A stretch of 64,000 nt of DNA from Bacteroidota bacterium. Its GTDB lineage: Bacteria; Bacteroidota; Bacteroidia; NS11-12g; UBA9320. Each line of letters opens with the position of its first letter. Positions within the stretch are counted from its first letter, which is position 1. The stretch lies in contig JAIBDD010000012.1 of assembly GCA_024679565.1 (NCBI GenBank), positions 21,769 through 85,768 on the forward strand. Direction: 5' to 3'. The position numbers and the translations under genes were made by a program. Positions 1 through 10,122 of this stretch are shown piece by piece. The notes under the pieces are model-generated. The model was not told the origin of the DNA. It saw only the letters and a program-made list of their open reading frames with translations, and did not search any database.

Positions 1-1047
1 CATGATCCAGATAAGGTTGGACAAAACAAAGACATCTTTAAATACTGTCACCAATTGATGGAAAAGAATGGATGCTTAATGATTTTTCCTGAAGGAATCT
101 GTCAGACAAAATACACGCTAGCACCACTGAAGGCCGGTACCGCTCGTATTGCACTGGAGGCCGAAGCTAAAAATGACTTTAACTTAGATATCCATATGAT
201 TCCTGTTGGGATTAATTATTCTAACCCGCATCGTTTCCGTGGTAACCTAACGATTGATGTTGGAGACCCCATTAAACCAATCGATTTTAAAGCGCAATAT
301 GAAGAGAACCAATGGGAAGCAGTTAATGAATTAACGAGTGCAATAGAAAAGGAACTTTTAAAAAGGATAATTACCGTAGAGGACCAGGAACAGATACGAA
401 CAGTATTACATATTGAAAAACTATTTCAAGGGAGTGCAGCAGATCATCCATTTGATACAGGTGATTGGCATCAAACGCGAAAAGGTATAAACGAGTTTAT
501 CGATAAAAACAAAACAACAGATAGTGAAGCGTTTGAGCAATTCGAAACAAGGTTGAGTAGTTATGTAGGGACACTTCAACGACTAGGTGTTGAAAAGAAC
601 GCCTCATTGATTAACCAATCAGGAAGAAAGGTTAGCCGTAAAATAGTACTCAAATTTCTTACACTTATTGTAGGCTTCCCGCTATTCATTATAAGTATCG
701 TATTACACATATTACCCTTTCAAATCACAAGAACCCTATCACTTAAAGTGGTGAAACGCGTGGATTTTATGGGCTCTGTGGCAATGGCACTAGGTTTATT
801 GGTGTTTACAATTTTTGGTACGCTTGAAACATATATTGTACATCAGGTATTCAATAATTGGTGGATTACGGTTGGATTTTTCCTTGTTTGGCCAAGTTTA
901 GGATTGCTGGCTTACGGATACTTAGCAGAGTGGGTTAAGCTTAGAGAAGCGTATAGATGGGTTAGGGTAGGTACCAAACGACTGTCGATACTAAGGCAGT
1001 TGAAAAAGGACAAAAAGGCTTTGTTGTCGTATCTGACTAATGCCTGA
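1..1047 (+). CDS. 1-acyl-glycerol-3-phosphate acyltransferase-like protein (5' partial)
   Basis: The reading frame is open to the first base of the window, so the start and the N-terminal half of the acyltransferase domain (with the HX4D catalytic motif) lie outside. The visible part has the PlsC-family motif FPEG, followed by a KAGTARIA segment and, near residue 70, an IPVGINY segment typical of this fold. Family members transfer a fatty acyl group to lysophosphatidic acid at the inner face of the membrane. The C-terminal third carries about two hydrophobic segments (roughly residues 200-230 and 240-290), which suggests membrane attachment. It converges on the BamA-like gene with only 3 bases between the stop codons. 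Substrate specificity is not readable. Confidence 0.8.
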   Translation, partial: HDPDKVGQNKDIFKYCHQLMEKNGCLMIFPEGICQTKYTLAPLKAGTARIALEAEAKNDFNLDIHMIPVGINYSNPHRFRGNLTIDVGDPIKPIDFKAQYEENQWEAVNELTSAIEKELLKRIITVEDQEQIRTVLHIEKLFQGSAADHPFDTGDWHQTRKGINEFIDKNKTTDSEAFEQFETRLSSYVGTLQRLGVEKNASLINQSGRKVSRKIVLKFLTLIVGFPLFIISIVLHILPFQITRTLSLKVVKRVDFMGSVAMALGLLVFTIFGTLETYIVHQVFNNWWITVGFFLVWPSLGLLAYGYLAEWVKLREAYRWVRVGTKRLSILRQLKKDKKALLSYLTNA

Positions 1048-1050
1048 ACG

Positions 1051-2838
1051 TTATAAATAATTAACGATACCAAAATGAATTTTGGCTTGGCTAAACTTAA
1101 TTCCGTTGCCTTGCTCACTGCCCAGGGCGTATGCCAATGTTAATATTCCGGAATTGACATCTAGGTGAACACCTGCGCCAAAACCATAAGGGTAGTCGGT
1201 CACTAGCCCCAACTCAGGGTCGCTTTTATTTTCTGTATAAGCAGCATTTGCAAATAATTGAAAAAAGGCATTTTCACCTAAAATATATCGATATTCAATT
1301 CCGACCATTGTATAGCTATTGGCCAATAACGACTCTTCATTAAATCCTCGAAGAGAACGCGTTCCGCCAAATCTATATAAGTCGTTTACAAACACCGTTT
1401 CTGTAATTAACTGTTTGCCGCTCACTAATCCAACGGCCGTACTTTTTTTGCCAAGCGGGAAAAACAACGATACACTATAATTAAACTCCGCCTGTAGAGA
1501 TTTTAAATCGATCGAGTCATACACGTTATACGTTTCATTATTTACGTTGGTGAACAGCACCTGCTCTATGCGGATGTCTTTCTGCACACGCCGTTGACCT
1601 ACATTGCCATCAATCTCGATGTCAAAACCTTTCCTTGGATTTAATGGATTGTCTAAGCGACTTCTTTTTAATTGCAAACCATAACTCGTAGTGCTTACTG
1701 GATTTTGGATTGGTATACTTTGGGTTAGTCGAATTGAACTTGTGTCAGCAAAAATGAGTGCTGACTGTGCATTTTGCACGTAGATTTTTAAAAAGTCAGT
1801 TCCTTCAAATAGGTAACGAAACCCCAGTTTCGTTTTTAAGTTGAAAAATTGAGTATCGAACTTGATGTACTCAAAGTTTCCATCAATTCCCATTGGGCTT
1901 TTTAGTAAATAGGGGATTTCGCCACTCATTTTAAGCTGTTGCGAGCGTGCAGCAAAACTTTTCCAATGTAAGTCGTACCCTATGCCACGCCTTAAGAGGT
2001 TTTGTAGACTTAAATTTACCTCACCAGTGATCAATAAATTATTCTGCGAACCCGATGTATTAGGAGCAAAACCAATAATGCCGTCGGCTTGATCTGTTCG
2101 TCTATGCTTTAAATACAGCGTAATCCGTACACGTTGGCCAGCGAAGTATATTCTAGGATTATGAGTAATAGTGACAAATGGTAACTTCGATAGTTTCTCA
2201 CGAATCTTAACCGCAACTTTTTCACTATACGGCATGTTTGGTTCAATGTCCAAATATTGATAAAGAAAGCTCTTCGACACTTGTGCATCACCTACCATGG
2301 TTATCGTGTCAAATTCAAAATATCGGTTTTGAATGACCGTCAATTTCCCTTCAACTACACCGTTTTCTGATGATTTAATGCTGTCGAGTTTTACTTGCGC
2401 AAAAGGAAATCCATGATTCTCCCCATAGCTAAGAATACGCTCAACCATACGACTATAAGCTGTTCTGTTGATTGGTTTGTCGTGAATTGCACCGATACTA
2501 ACACCAGTTTCTTGCATCCAATTTATGGCCCGTTCATTGTACGTTAGTTTGGCCCAACTAAACCTGTTGCCTACATATATCTTGGCTGTAATTTGAGTAC
2601 TGTCGACAGAGAAAGAATCAATGGATGCACTTAAGTAACCGTCATTGTGAAAATTAGATACCCACTCTTTTAGATAATTTTTTGCTGCAATAGCATCGCT
2701 AAACGTGGATTTGGGACTTTCGGATTGCAGTACTTTTTGAGCTCCCGTGTCAACACCGATGTATCTACACGTCATAGTAGATTGTGCCATTAAACCAAAG
2801 GCACAAAACAGACATAGATTCAACAGTATTAATTTCAT
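1051..2838 (-). CDS. BamA/TamA family outer-membrane protein (POTRA plus Omp85 barrel)
   Basis: Start chosen at the ATG giving MKLILLNLC, which begins a clean signal peptide ending near LMAQS; the ORF track start lies 12 bases upstream. The N-terminal 250 residues look like POTRA repeats. The rest is a beta-rich barrel with the Omp85-family features FGGTRSLRGF and a final strand ending in an aromatic/hydrophobic residue (HFGIVNYL). Omp85 proteins insert or translocate proteins at the outer membrane. At about 595 aa it is shorter than the main BamA of Bacteroidota, so a TamA-like or accessory Omp85 role is more likely. Its 5' end lies about 95 bases from the 3' end of tsaB, on the same strand. 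Confidence 0.85.
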   Translation of the reverse strand: MKLILLNLCLFCAFGLMAQSTMTCRYIGVDTGAQKVLQSESPKSTFSDAIAAKNYLKEWVSNFHNDGYLSASIDSFSVDSTQITAKIYVGNRFSWAKLTYNERAINWMQETGVSIGAIHDKPINRTAYSRMVERILSYGENHGFPFAQVKLDSIKSSENGVVEGKLTVIQNRYFEFDTITMVGDAQVSKSFLYQYLDIEPNMPYSEKVAVKIREKLSKLPFVTITHNPRIYFAGQRVRITLYLKHRRTDQADGIIGFAPNTSGSQNNLLITGEVNLSLQNLLRRGIGYDLHWKSFAARSQQLKMSGEIPYLLKSPMGIDGNFEYIKFDTQFFNLKTKLGFRYLFEGTDFLKIYVQNAQSALIFADTSSIRLTQSIPIQNPVSTTSYGLQLKRSRLDNPLNPRKGFDIEIDGNVGQRRVQKDIRIEQVLFTNVNNETYNVYDSIDLKSLQAEFNYSVSLFFPLGKKSTAVGLVSGKQLITETVFVNDLYRFGGTRSLRGFNEESLLANSYTMVGIEYRYILGENAFFQLFANAAYTENKSDPELGLVTDYPYGFGAGVHLDVNSGILTLAYALGSEQGNGIKFSQAKIHFGIVNYL

Positions 2839-2933
2839 AAATGCGGCCATCTCGTGTTGTTATAAACGGCGTTGGTAAAGATACATTACCTCACTATTTA
2901 ATACTTGCGTATAATTTAACTGTGACTTTATTC

Positions 2934-3620
2934 TCATTTTCTTTTGGCGGTTGTGTGAAAAGCCTTCAAATAATCCGGTTCGAAATAGGCGGTGTCTTCA
3001 AATGTTTTGGCTTTCCATTTGTTAACTGCAAGCGGTCCCATAAACCGTGCGGACAAGAAATCATCGACATGCCATTGAAGGTTTGGGTGATTAATTTCTT
3101 TGTAAGATTTCTCAGCACCTGAGCCAAAGATATGTATGTTGTTTTCTGTCAATAATTCACTAAAAGATTCAGTTGTAACAACGAGAGGCGCTGGTGTAAA
3201 CGCACAAGTTAAGTCAGGGTTGTAAATAGCCGTAAATATTTCCATACGACGTGCATCAATGGCTGGGCAAATGAGCTGGCCGTCGAGATTATCGTTAGAT
3301 TCAATGAAGCCTGAGGCCATAAGGGTTAAAGAATTTATTGAAATAAGCGGAATGTTAAGCGCATAACACAATCCTTTCGCCACAGAAGTCCCAATTCGTA
3401 AACCTGTATAGGAACCAGGGCCTGAACTTAATGCGACGGCATCAATGTCTCCGATAACAAGATTACTCGCTGTAACCAGTTTATCAATAAGAACGGTTGC
3501 GACGGCAGCATGCTTAAAAGACGCATCTTCTTTTAAGAATCCTAGGCAGGTTTTTGATTCATTAAAAAGTGCTACAGAACATATTGTACCAGATGTCTCA
3601 ATACACAGGATAATTGCCAT
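2934..3620 (-). CDS. tsaB: tRNA threonylcarbamoyladenosine biosynthesis protein TsaB
   Basis: An ASKHA-fold protein of the Gcp/TsaB family. It starts MAIILCIETSG and carries the GPGSYTGLRIG signature around residue 70. TsaB forms a complex with TsaD and TsaE that installs threonylcarbamoyl on A37 of ANN-decoding tRNAs. The start was moved 15 bases downstream of the track start because family members begin immediately before the ILxIETS strand. The length (228 aa) is normal for the family. It is divergent from the oligopeptidase gene, about 90 bases away. Confidence 0.93.
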   Translation of the reverse strand: MAIILCIETSGTICSVALFNESKTCLGFLKEDASFKHAAVATVLIDKLVTASNLVIGDIDAVALSSGPGSYTGLRIGTSVAKGLCYALNIPLISINSLTLMASGFIESNDNLDGQLICPAIDARRMEIFTAIYNPDLTCAFTPAPLVVTTESFSELLTENNIHIFGSGAEKSYKEINHPNLQWHVDDFLSARFMGPLAVNKWKAKTFEDTAYFEPDYLKAFHTTAKRK

Positions 3621-3710
3621 TGTGCAAAGATGCATGAATTTGAAGCAAATGACCTGAAATTCTTAAAGTTGGAATATCTAATATTGCGTCAAATCTGTTA
3701 TAAAGATAAA

Positions 3711-5750
3711 ATGATAAAACCACCAGTTTGTCCCATAAATCCTCATCAAATTGAAACACACGGTGATGTACGTGTTGATGATTACTATTGGTTGAATAAC
3801 CGTGAAGATGCGGAAGTTATAAAATATCTGGAAGCCGAAAATGACTATTCCAATAGTGTAATGAAGGATACGGAGTCGTTGCAAAAGCGGTTATACGACG
3901 AAATGTTGGGAAGGATAAAACAAGACGATAGCTCGGTACCCTATTTTCTTAATGGATACTGGTATTATACAGTGGTTCAAGAAAACAAAGAGTATCCGGT
4001 TTTTTGCCGCAAAAAAGATTCTTTAAGCAATCCAGAAATTGTATTACTTGATGTAAATGCACTTGCAGAAGGTAAATCGTTTTGTCAAATTGGAGGATTA
4101 TCTGTGAGTCCAGACAACAAAAAGCTCGCCTATGCGGTAGACTTTGTTAGTCGGCGGATCTATACCATTTACATTAAGGACTTAGAAACGGGAGAGATTT
4201 CTGCTCAAACCATTACGCAAACATCTGGAGGGGCAACTTGGGCTAACGACAACAATACATTGTTTTATACAACCAAAGATTCGGAGACTTTGAGGTCGGA
4301 TAAGATATTTAGGTATAGTATAAAAACGGACAAATCCACATTAGTGTATCATGAATTGGATGACACCTATAATGTATATGTACGTAAAACAAAGTCGAGA
4401 CAGTACTTAGTTATATCTTCTCACAGCACACTCACCTCCGAACATCAAATATTAGCGGCAGATAATCCGGAAGGAAGTTTTACGGTTTTTAATAAAAGAG
4501 AAAGAGGTATTGAGCATGGTATTGCTCATTTTAATGATTCCTGGTATGTATTAACCAATTGGGAAGCCCCTAACTTTCGCTTAATGCAATGTGGTTTGAC
4601 GGATACAGAAAAACAGCATTGGAAGGAATTGGTAGCTCATCGGCCCGATACGCTTCTTGATGGAATCGAACTTTTTAATGACTTTTTGGTCATGGAAGAA
4701 CGCCATAATGCCCTTACACATATTCGTATTCGGCACATTAGCACTGGCAATGAACATTACATCAAAATGGATGATCCGGCTTACAGCTGCGGCACTGGAA
4801 CAAACCCAGAATTTGATTCCAAGATACTTCGGTTTGGATATACTTCGCTGACAACACCTTATTCTGTGTTTGATTATGATATGGTGACCAAGGAAAAGGA
4901 ATTGCTTAAAGAGCAAGAAGTTGTTGGTGGTTACAACAAGGAAGAGTATGTATCTGAAAGGTTATTTATTACAGCCAGAGACGGTGTAGACGTGCCGGTG
5001 TCGTTGGTGTATAAAAAAGGGACGGTAAAAGACGGCAAAGCACCTTTGTTGCTATACGCCTATGGAAGTTACGGTCATTCGATGGATCCACATTTTAGTT
5101 CCTACCGACTGAGTTTAATAGACCGTGGTTTTATATATGCCATTGCGCACATAAGAGGAGGTGAAGAGTTGGGACGTGAGTGGTATGAGTCAGGTAAATT
5201 GCTAAACAAAAAGAATACGTTTTTCGATTTTATAGATTGTGCCAAGCATTTGGTGAAGGAAAGCTATACGTCAACAAAAAATTTATATGCTATGGGCGGC
5301 AGTGCTGGTGGCTTATTAATGGGTGCAATAATTAACCTCGAGCCAAAATTGTGGCGAGGTGTTGTAGCTCAAGTGCCTTTTGTTGATGTAGTAACCACGA
5401 TGTTGGATGAGTCTATTCCACTAACAACTGGTGAGTTTGACGAATGGGGAAACCCAAAAGAGGAAACTTTTTATAATTACATAAAATCATATTCTCCTTA
5501 CGACAATGTGGAGGCAAAAGATTATCCCAATATGCTGGTAACAACGGGCTTACACGACAGTCAAGTTCAATACTGGGAACCAGCAAAATGGGTGGCAAAA
5601 TTGAGGGCGTTAAAAACAGACAACAATATATTGTTGCTGAAAACCGAAATGGATTTCGGACACGGGGGAGCAAGCGGACGATTTGAGCGTATAAAGGAAA
5701 TTGCCTTGGATTATGCCTTCCTATTAAAGCTGCAAAATATTAAAGAATAA
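3711..5750 (+). CDS. S9 family peptidase, oligopeptidase B-like
   Basis: Prolyl-oligopeptidase family serine peptidase of about 679 aa. The N-terminal 400 residues form the seven-bladed propeller (the HGDVRVDDYYWLNNR opening is typical). The C-terminal alpha/beta hydrolase domain holds the nucleophile in GGSAGG, the acid in TGLHDSQV and the histidine in DFGHGGASGR. These enzymes cut short peptides, and oligopeptidase B cuts after Arg/Lys. The start was moved from the track's 3630 to the ATG at 3711, giving MIKPPVCP, because the extra upstream residues do not resemble the family and overlap the tsaB start region. No signal peptide is seen, so it is probably cytosolic. Confidence 0.9.
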   Translation: MIKPPVCPINPHQIETHGDVRVDDYYWLNNREDAEVIKYLEAENDYSNSVMKDTESLQKRLYDEMLGRIKQDDSSVPYFLNGYWYYTVVQENKEYPVFCRKKDSLSNPEIVLLDVNALAEGKSFCQIGGLSVSPDNKKLAYAVDFVSRRIYTIYIKDLETGEISAQTITQTSGGATWANDNNTLFYTTKDSETLRSDKIFRYSIKTDKSTLVYHELDDTYNVYVRKTKSRQYLVISSHSTLTSEHQILAADNPEGSFTVFNKRERGIEHGIAHFNDSWYVLTNWEAPNFRLMQCGLTDTEKQHWKELVAHRPDTLLDGIELFNDFLVMEERHNALTHIRIRHISTGNEHYIKMDDPAYSCGTGTNPEFDSKILRFGYTSLTTPYSVFDYDMVTKEKELLKEQEVVGGYNKEEYVSERLFITARDGVDVPVSLVYKKGTVKDGKAPLLLYAYGSYGHSMDPHFSSYRLSLIDRGFIYAIAHIRGGEELGREWYESGKLLNKKNTFFDFIDCAKHLVKESYTSTKNLYAMGGSAGGLLMGAIINLEPKLWRGVVAQVPFVDVVTTMLDESIPLTTGEFDEWGNPKEETFYNYIKSYSPYDNVEAKDYPNMLVTTGLHDSQVQYWEPAKWVAKLRALKTDNNILLLKTEMDFGHGGASGRFERIKEIALDYAFLLKLQNIKE

Positions 5751-5779
5751 AAAAAGGGCCGGAAATGCCGACCCTTTTC
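5751..5779. terminator. Bidirectional intrinsic terminator
   Basis: AAAAGGG-C-CGG, a 5-base loop, then CCG-A-CCCTTTT: a stem of about 10 pairs with one C/A mismatch, flanked by A and T runs. It lies between the convergent peptidase and YceI genes and can serve both strands. Confidence 0.8.
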
Positions 5780-5811
5780 AATATTTCAAAAGTACCTAAC
5801 TTTCAAAAAGA

Positions 5812-6450
5812 TTATTTAGATGCAACTAATGTTACATCAAATTCGATTTCATCCTTGATGAAATTGTCTTTTAAGAAAGCCCAATTTTCATCCGTGTTGT
5901 TATTTCCCCAAACAACACCCCAGTCATTTCTGTTAATTGCGAACTTGCTTGAAGCAGTCATACCAGCGTCAGTCATCTCAGTAGTTACTGGAATTTCAAT
6001 CTCTTTAGTAATTCCTTTAATAGTTAAGTTTCCTTTAACCATGTCAGTACCGCCTGAAGTGATTTCAAATGATGCAGTTGGAAAAGAATCAACCATAAAG
6101 AAGTCTCCACTTTTTAAGTGACCCATTAATTTAGCAGTCATTTCTTCATTTGCTGGATTAGCTTCCGCTATCGACGTCATGTCAAGCGTAAAATTCCCAG
6201 CTTCAACTGCTCCGTCATTTGTTGAAAGAGATCCAGCAGTAACAGTAACAGTTCCTGTGTGAGAACCATCCAATACTTTGGCTCCAGACCAATTTACTGT
6301 TGATTCGTCAAGGTTTACGTTGTACGTTACGCTTTCTACTGTTGCTTCAGCTGTTTCACCAGCTTCTTCTGTAGTTGTTGTTTTTGGGTTTCCACATGAA
6401 GCCAATAGTAGCCCGGTAGAAACAGATAAAATTAATAATGTTTTTTTCAT
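5812..6450 (-). CDS. YceI family lipoprotein
   Basis: The signal peptide has a lipobox (LLLASC), so it is probably a lipoprotein. It is followed by a short Thr/Glu-rich linker and one YceI domain. Conserved YceI features are visible: the opening VNLDESTVNWSGAK strand, a DMTSI segment, FPTASFEIT, and the closing DEIEFDVTLVASK. YceI proteins are lipocalin-like barrels that bind polyisoprenoid or amphiphilic ligands; the ligand here is unknown. The 212 aa length is normal for a lipoprotein version. It is transcribed alone and ends at the terminator at 5751-5779. Confidence 0.9.
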   Translation of the reverse strand: MKKTLLILSVSTGLLLASCGNPKTTTTEEAGETAEATVESVTYNVNLDESTVNWSGAKVLDGSHTGTVTVTAGSLSTNDGAVEAGNFTLDMTSIAEANPANEEMTAKLMGHLKSGDFFMVDSFPTASFEITSGGTDMVKGNLTIKGITKEIEIPVTTEMTDAGMTASSKFAINRNDWGVVWGNNNTDENWAFLKDNFIKDEIEFDVTLVASK

Positions 6451-6507
6451 TTTTTTGTTTTTGCAAAATGTCTTTATGGTAGACCTAACCAGCGTTCATG
6501 CAAATTG

Positions 6508-6538
6508 TTTGTATAGACATGTAAATTTTTTTCCTTTG
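6508..6538 (+). promoter_or_regulatory. Candidate Bacteroidota promoter (TTTG-N19-TTCCTTTG)
   Basis: A TTTG at 6508-6511 and a TTCCTTTG at 6531-6538 with exactly 19 bases between. This matches the Bacteroidota consensus TTTG-N19-TAnnTTTG except for one base. The predicted transcript start lies a few bases before the ATG at 6547. Confidence 0.5.
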
Positions 6539-6546
6539 ACACTACT

Positions 6547-8103
6547 ATGACATTTGTAGTCTTTCCCGTTCGTCAACTTGCAGCTGAAGAAGTGATAGAA
6601 TATCCTATTTTTGATTACTTGAAAAAGCAGTTCCATATCGTATTTTGTTTGTTTATCGCACTGTGTATATCACCGTTTGTAACACAATCACAAATACCGA
6701 AAAACCAGTTTGAAATTGTTTTGACAGGAGATGAAATAGTTGAGTCTACCGCATGCATTGAAAACTATGTTTTGATTAGCAGTGTTAAGGCAGCAGTTAA
6801 GTCCAAATACATCCCGACAAGGAGGTATATCTTGCTTGATTCGATCTTGAAAGTTCAAATGGATACGATTCCACCTATTCCATTTAGGCACAAACCCAGA
6901 GACCAATATCGCAGTGACGATGCATTTTACGATTTCTATTATGATTACCGCCGTGGCGAATACTCATTGGTGGAGTCAACAAAAAGCGAGTTTCAAGTTG
7001 TGTCTGGTGATCTCCCTAATAAGATGTACGAACCACAAGTGGTTGTAGGCGACGAAGCTAGATTTTTTTTGGACCGTAGAATTAATAGAGAACGTATAGT
7101 TGTAGCCCCAATTGAAGCACCGGGCTACGAATCGTATAGTGTAAAGCGGGTGAAAAAGCGGACAAAGGTGTTTCCACTGTATTTTGATTTTATACAAGGA
7201 GGTACTGACGTGTCTTACATCTGGAGGGAAAAGAGTAGCAAGGAAAATGATGTATTTGTAGCGACCTGGAGTGGCACTGGAGAATCCTATGGACGGTTTC
7301 AATTTAGTATACCTGATAAAACGATTCATGGGATAACGATCTATCAGTTAAGTGAAGAAAGAATACTTCTAACAGGCACGTACGCCAAATATACCACTCG
7401 ACAAGCTAGTGGGGTGTTTTTTGCGGTCATAGAAGATGGTTGTTGCTTGAATATGAAGACGTTTTCGTTTTCAGACTTACCACATTATTTTGACTACTTG
7501 GATAAGTATGAAAAACTTGAAATGAAACGTAAACTGGCGAGATTAAAGAAGCATGAAAAAAGTACCGAAATAAGAACCCATGCCTTTGCGCATCCGGTAA
7601 TTTCTATTGGAAACGGTTTCATGCTGCCCGTAGAGATTTACAAAGAACTATACACAGATTTATACGGGGTAACACGAAATGGAAACACTATTGCAGGATC
7701 ACCACAAGACTTTAAAGGTTATGCTTATTCGCATGGCTTAATTCTTCGATTTGATGCCGAAGGCCAACTCAAACATGATTATTATTTCGACATGGATCTC
7801 GACTATATCCCATGGACAACCTCTGCTAAATTGCAAACATTTGTAGATGACGACACCTTACAGTTAGGGTATGCAGCCAAGAACAAACTTTATTTTGGTC
7901 ATATTAAACCATTGGAGTTTGGAGAACTTAATTCGGACACTATTCCGGGGAAGAATTCGACAAAGGTCACGCGTAAAGAAGCCCAGTTTTTCTACATGAA
8001 TGACGGTAGTGCGTTGATTTATGGGTATAGAACACAGAAACAAAAACAAGGGTTTCTCAAAAAGGCCGACGTATACTTCATAGAAAAGAGAAAAGTCCGC
8101 TAA
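6547..8103 (+). CDS. Secreted protein of unknown function
   Basis: I do not recognise the family. The product is rich in beta-prone segments and charged residues, with no repeats or obvious catalytic motif. A hydrophobic stretch ([17 protein letters not shown]) followed by TQSQ looks like a signal peptide, but from the ATG at 6547 it begins only near residue 28. A TTG at 6619 in the same frame would give [10 protein letters not shown], a much more typical signal peptide start. The promoter candidate just upstream of 6547 argues for the longer form, so the start is unresolved. Its stop codon overlaps the -7 box of metG. Confidence 0.7.
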   Translation: MTFVVFPVRQLAAEEVIEYPIFDYLKKQFHIVFCLFIALCISPFVTQSQIPKNQFEIVLTGDEIVESTACIENYVLISSVKAAVKSKYIPTRRYILLDSILKVQMDTIPPIPFRHKPRDQYRSDDAFYDFYYDYRRGEYSLVESTKSEFQVVSGDLPNKMYEPQVVVGDEARFFLDRRINRERIVVAPIEAPGYESYSVKRVKKRTKVFPLYFDFIQGGTDVSYIWREKSSKENDVFVATWSGTGESYGRFQFSIPDKTIHGITIYQLSEERILLTGTYAKYTTRQASGVFFAVIEDGCCLNMKTFSFSDLPHYFDYLDKYEKLEMKRKLARLKKHEKSTEIRTHAFAHPVISIGNGFMLPVEIYKELYTDLYGVTRNGNTIAGSPQDFKGYAYSHGLILRFDAEGQLKHDYYFDMDLDYIPWTTSAKLQTFVDDDTLQLGYAAKNKLYFGHIKPLEFGELNSDTIPGKNSTKVTRKEAQFFYMNDGSALIYGYRTQKQKQGFLKKADVYFIEKRKVR

Positions 8104-8108
8104 TTTTG
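8101..8108 (+). promoter_or_regulatory. Candidate -7 box of metG
   Basis: TAATTTTG matches the Bacteroidota -7 consensus TAnnTTTG and ends 5 bases before the metG ATG, which would make the mRNA essentially leaderless. No good -33 TTTG is visible at the expected distance. The box overlaps the stop codon of the preceding gene. Confidence 0.45.
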
Positions 8109-8113
8109 CCGCC

Positions 8114-10120
8114 ATGTCTACAAACAAGAAACATTTGGTCACCTGTGCTTTACCCTATGCCAACGGGCCCTTACATATTGGCCATTTAGCAGGGTGTTTT
8201 TTGCCAAGTGATATTTATGTGCGTTACTTGAGAAACGCAAAGAAGGAAGTGTTATTTGTTTGTGGAACCGATGAGCATGGTGTGCCAATTACGTTACAGG
8301 CCAAAAAGAAAGGAGTAACACCTCAAGATGTTGTTGACGAGAATTATACACTGATTCGCGACAGTTTAGAGAAATGGGGGATTGGGTTTGATAATTTTTC
8401 AAGAACAACACGACCAATTCATCACGAAACCGCTAAAGCGTTTTTTAAAACGCTGTATGATAATGGCGTTTTTGTAGAGCAGGTAACTGAGCAATACTAT
8501 GATGAAGAGTCAAATCAGTTTTTGGCCGATAGATATATAACCGGTGATTGCCCACACTGTAAACATCAGGGGGCTTATGGAGATCAATGTGAGAATTGTG
8601 GACGTACGTTAAGTCCTTCTGAGTTGATTAATCCAAAATCAGCGCTTACCGGAAACAGTCCAGTCAAAAAGGAAACAAAGAACTGGTTTTTACCTTTAGA
8701 TACTATTCAAGCGTCGTTTTTAAATGAATGGGTAGCTACCAAAAAGGATGTATGGAAATCGCACGTATATGGTCAATGCATGAGTTGGCTGAATGATGGT
8801 TTGAAACCGCGAGCGATGACTAGAGATTTAGACTGGGGCGTTAAGGTTCCAATAGAAGGCGCCGATGGTAAAGTAATGTACGTGTGGTTTGATGCACCTA
8901 TTGGGTATATCTCGGCAACAAAAGAATGTACAGATGATTGGAAATCGTGGTGGCAAAATCCTGAGGCTGAATTAACGCATTTTCTTGGAAAGGATAATAT
9001 CGTTTTTCATACCATAATATTTCCAGCCATGTTAAAAGCCCATGGTGATTTCAACTTACCGACACATGTACCGGCCAATGAATTTCTAAATTTGGAAGGC
9101 GAGAAACTTTCAACGTCAAGAAATCATGCGGTTTGGTTGCATGAATATTTAAATGATTTCCCTGGGAAAGAAGACGAGTTACGTTATGTGTTGACGAGCA
9201 TAATGCCCGAGACCAAAGACAGTGATTTTAGCTGGGCAGATTTTCAAGCACGGGTGAATAACGAATTGGTAGCGATTTTGGGTAATTGGGTGAATCGAGT
9301 AATGGTATTAACCCATAAATATTTCGATGGAGTCGTTCCTGCAAACGAAAATAAGACGGATTACGACGTGCTGGAATCAGCCCGAGCACTTGAAGAAAAA
9401 GTGGGAGGATTGATTGAAGAGTTTAAATTTAGAGATGGTTTGGCGGAGTTAATGGCCATTGCTAGACTTGGTAATAAATACCTGCAAGATACCGCACCTT
9501 GGCATGCGATTAAAGAAGAAAATGGGCAAGAACGCGTAAAAGAAATACTAAATGTTTCTTTACAATTACTGGCCTTGTTCGCTAAATCGAGTATACCATT
9601 TCTGCCACACACATCTGGTAAATTAACAGATATGCTTCAGCTTAAACCAACTGGATTAATGGCCGGTCAGCAAGTAAATAAGCCAACGCTGTTGTTCGCT
9701 AAGATTGAAGACGAGGAAATACTAAAACAAAAAGAAAGATTGGAAAATCAAGCACAAGAAAACGCGGAAGCACCAGAATTAGAACCAATAAAACCTACCA
9801 TCACCTTTGATGATTTTTCGAAGTTGGACTTTAGAGTAGGAACCATTGTTGAGGCCGCGAAAGTGCCTAAAGCAGATAAGCTTTTACAATTGTTGGTAGA
9901 CATAGGTCTTGAAAAGCGCACCATACTTTCTGGTATTGCACAACATTTTAGTCCTGAAGACTTGGTCGGAAAGCAAGCAGTTGTTGTTACAAATCTAGCG
10001 CCAAGAAAAATGCGTGGTGTTGAATCTAACGGAATGCTGTTAATGGCAGAAAATACGGAAGGGAAATTGGTGTTTGTTGAGCCAGTTGGCGGTATTGAGC
10101 CAGGGTCAGTCGTTCGTTAA
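8114..10120 (+). CDS. metG: Methionine--tRNA ligase
   Basis: Class I aminoacyl-tRNA synthetase that charges tRNA-Met. The catalytic core has the HIGH motif as HIGH in [11 protein letters not shown] (near residue 15), the zinc-binding CPHC...CENC pair (near residues 145-160), and the KMSKS loop as KLSTS (near 335). The anticodon-binding helical domain follows. The last 110 residues form an EMAPII/Trbp111-type tRNA-binding domain beginning at [15 protein letters not shown]. The 668 aa length is normal for the long form with this C-terminal extension. Confidence 0.98.
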   Translation: MSTNKKHLVTCALPYANGPLHIGHLAGCFLPSDIYVRYLRNAKKEVLFVCGTDEHGVPITLQAKKKGVTPQDVVDENYTLIRDSLEKWGIGFDNFSRTTRPIHHETAKAFFKTLYDNGVFVEQVTEQYYDEESNQFLADRYITGDCPHCKHQGAYGDQCENCGRTLSPSELINPKSALTGNSPVKKETKNWFLPLDTIQASFLNEWVATKKDVWKSHVYGQCMSWLNDGLKPRAMTRDLDWGVKVPIEGADGKVMYVWFDAPIGYISATKECTDDWKSWWQNPEAELTHFLGKDNIVFHTIIFPAMLKAHGDFNLPTHVPANEFLNLEGEKLSTSRNHAVWLHEYLNDFPGKEDELRYVLTSIMPETKDSDFSWADFQARVNNELVAILGNWVNRVMVLTHKYFDGVVPANENKTDYDVLESARALEEKVGGLIEEFKFRDGLAELMAIARLGNKYLQDTAPWHAIKEENGQERVKEILNVSLQLLALFAKSSIPFLPHTSGKLTDMLQLKPTGLMAGQQVNKPTLLFAKIEDEEILKQKERLENQAQENAEAPELEPIKPTITFDDFSKLDFRVGTIVEAAKVPKADKLLQLLVDIGLEKRTILSGIAQHFSPEDLVGKQAVVVTNLAPRKMRGVESNGMLLMAENTEGKLVFVEPVGGIEPGSVVR

Positions 10121-10122
10121 TA

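Noticed and set aside
5765-6121. 118-aa ORF opposite the YceI gene
   Set aside because: Lies wholly antisense to a clear YceI gene and begins within the terminator.
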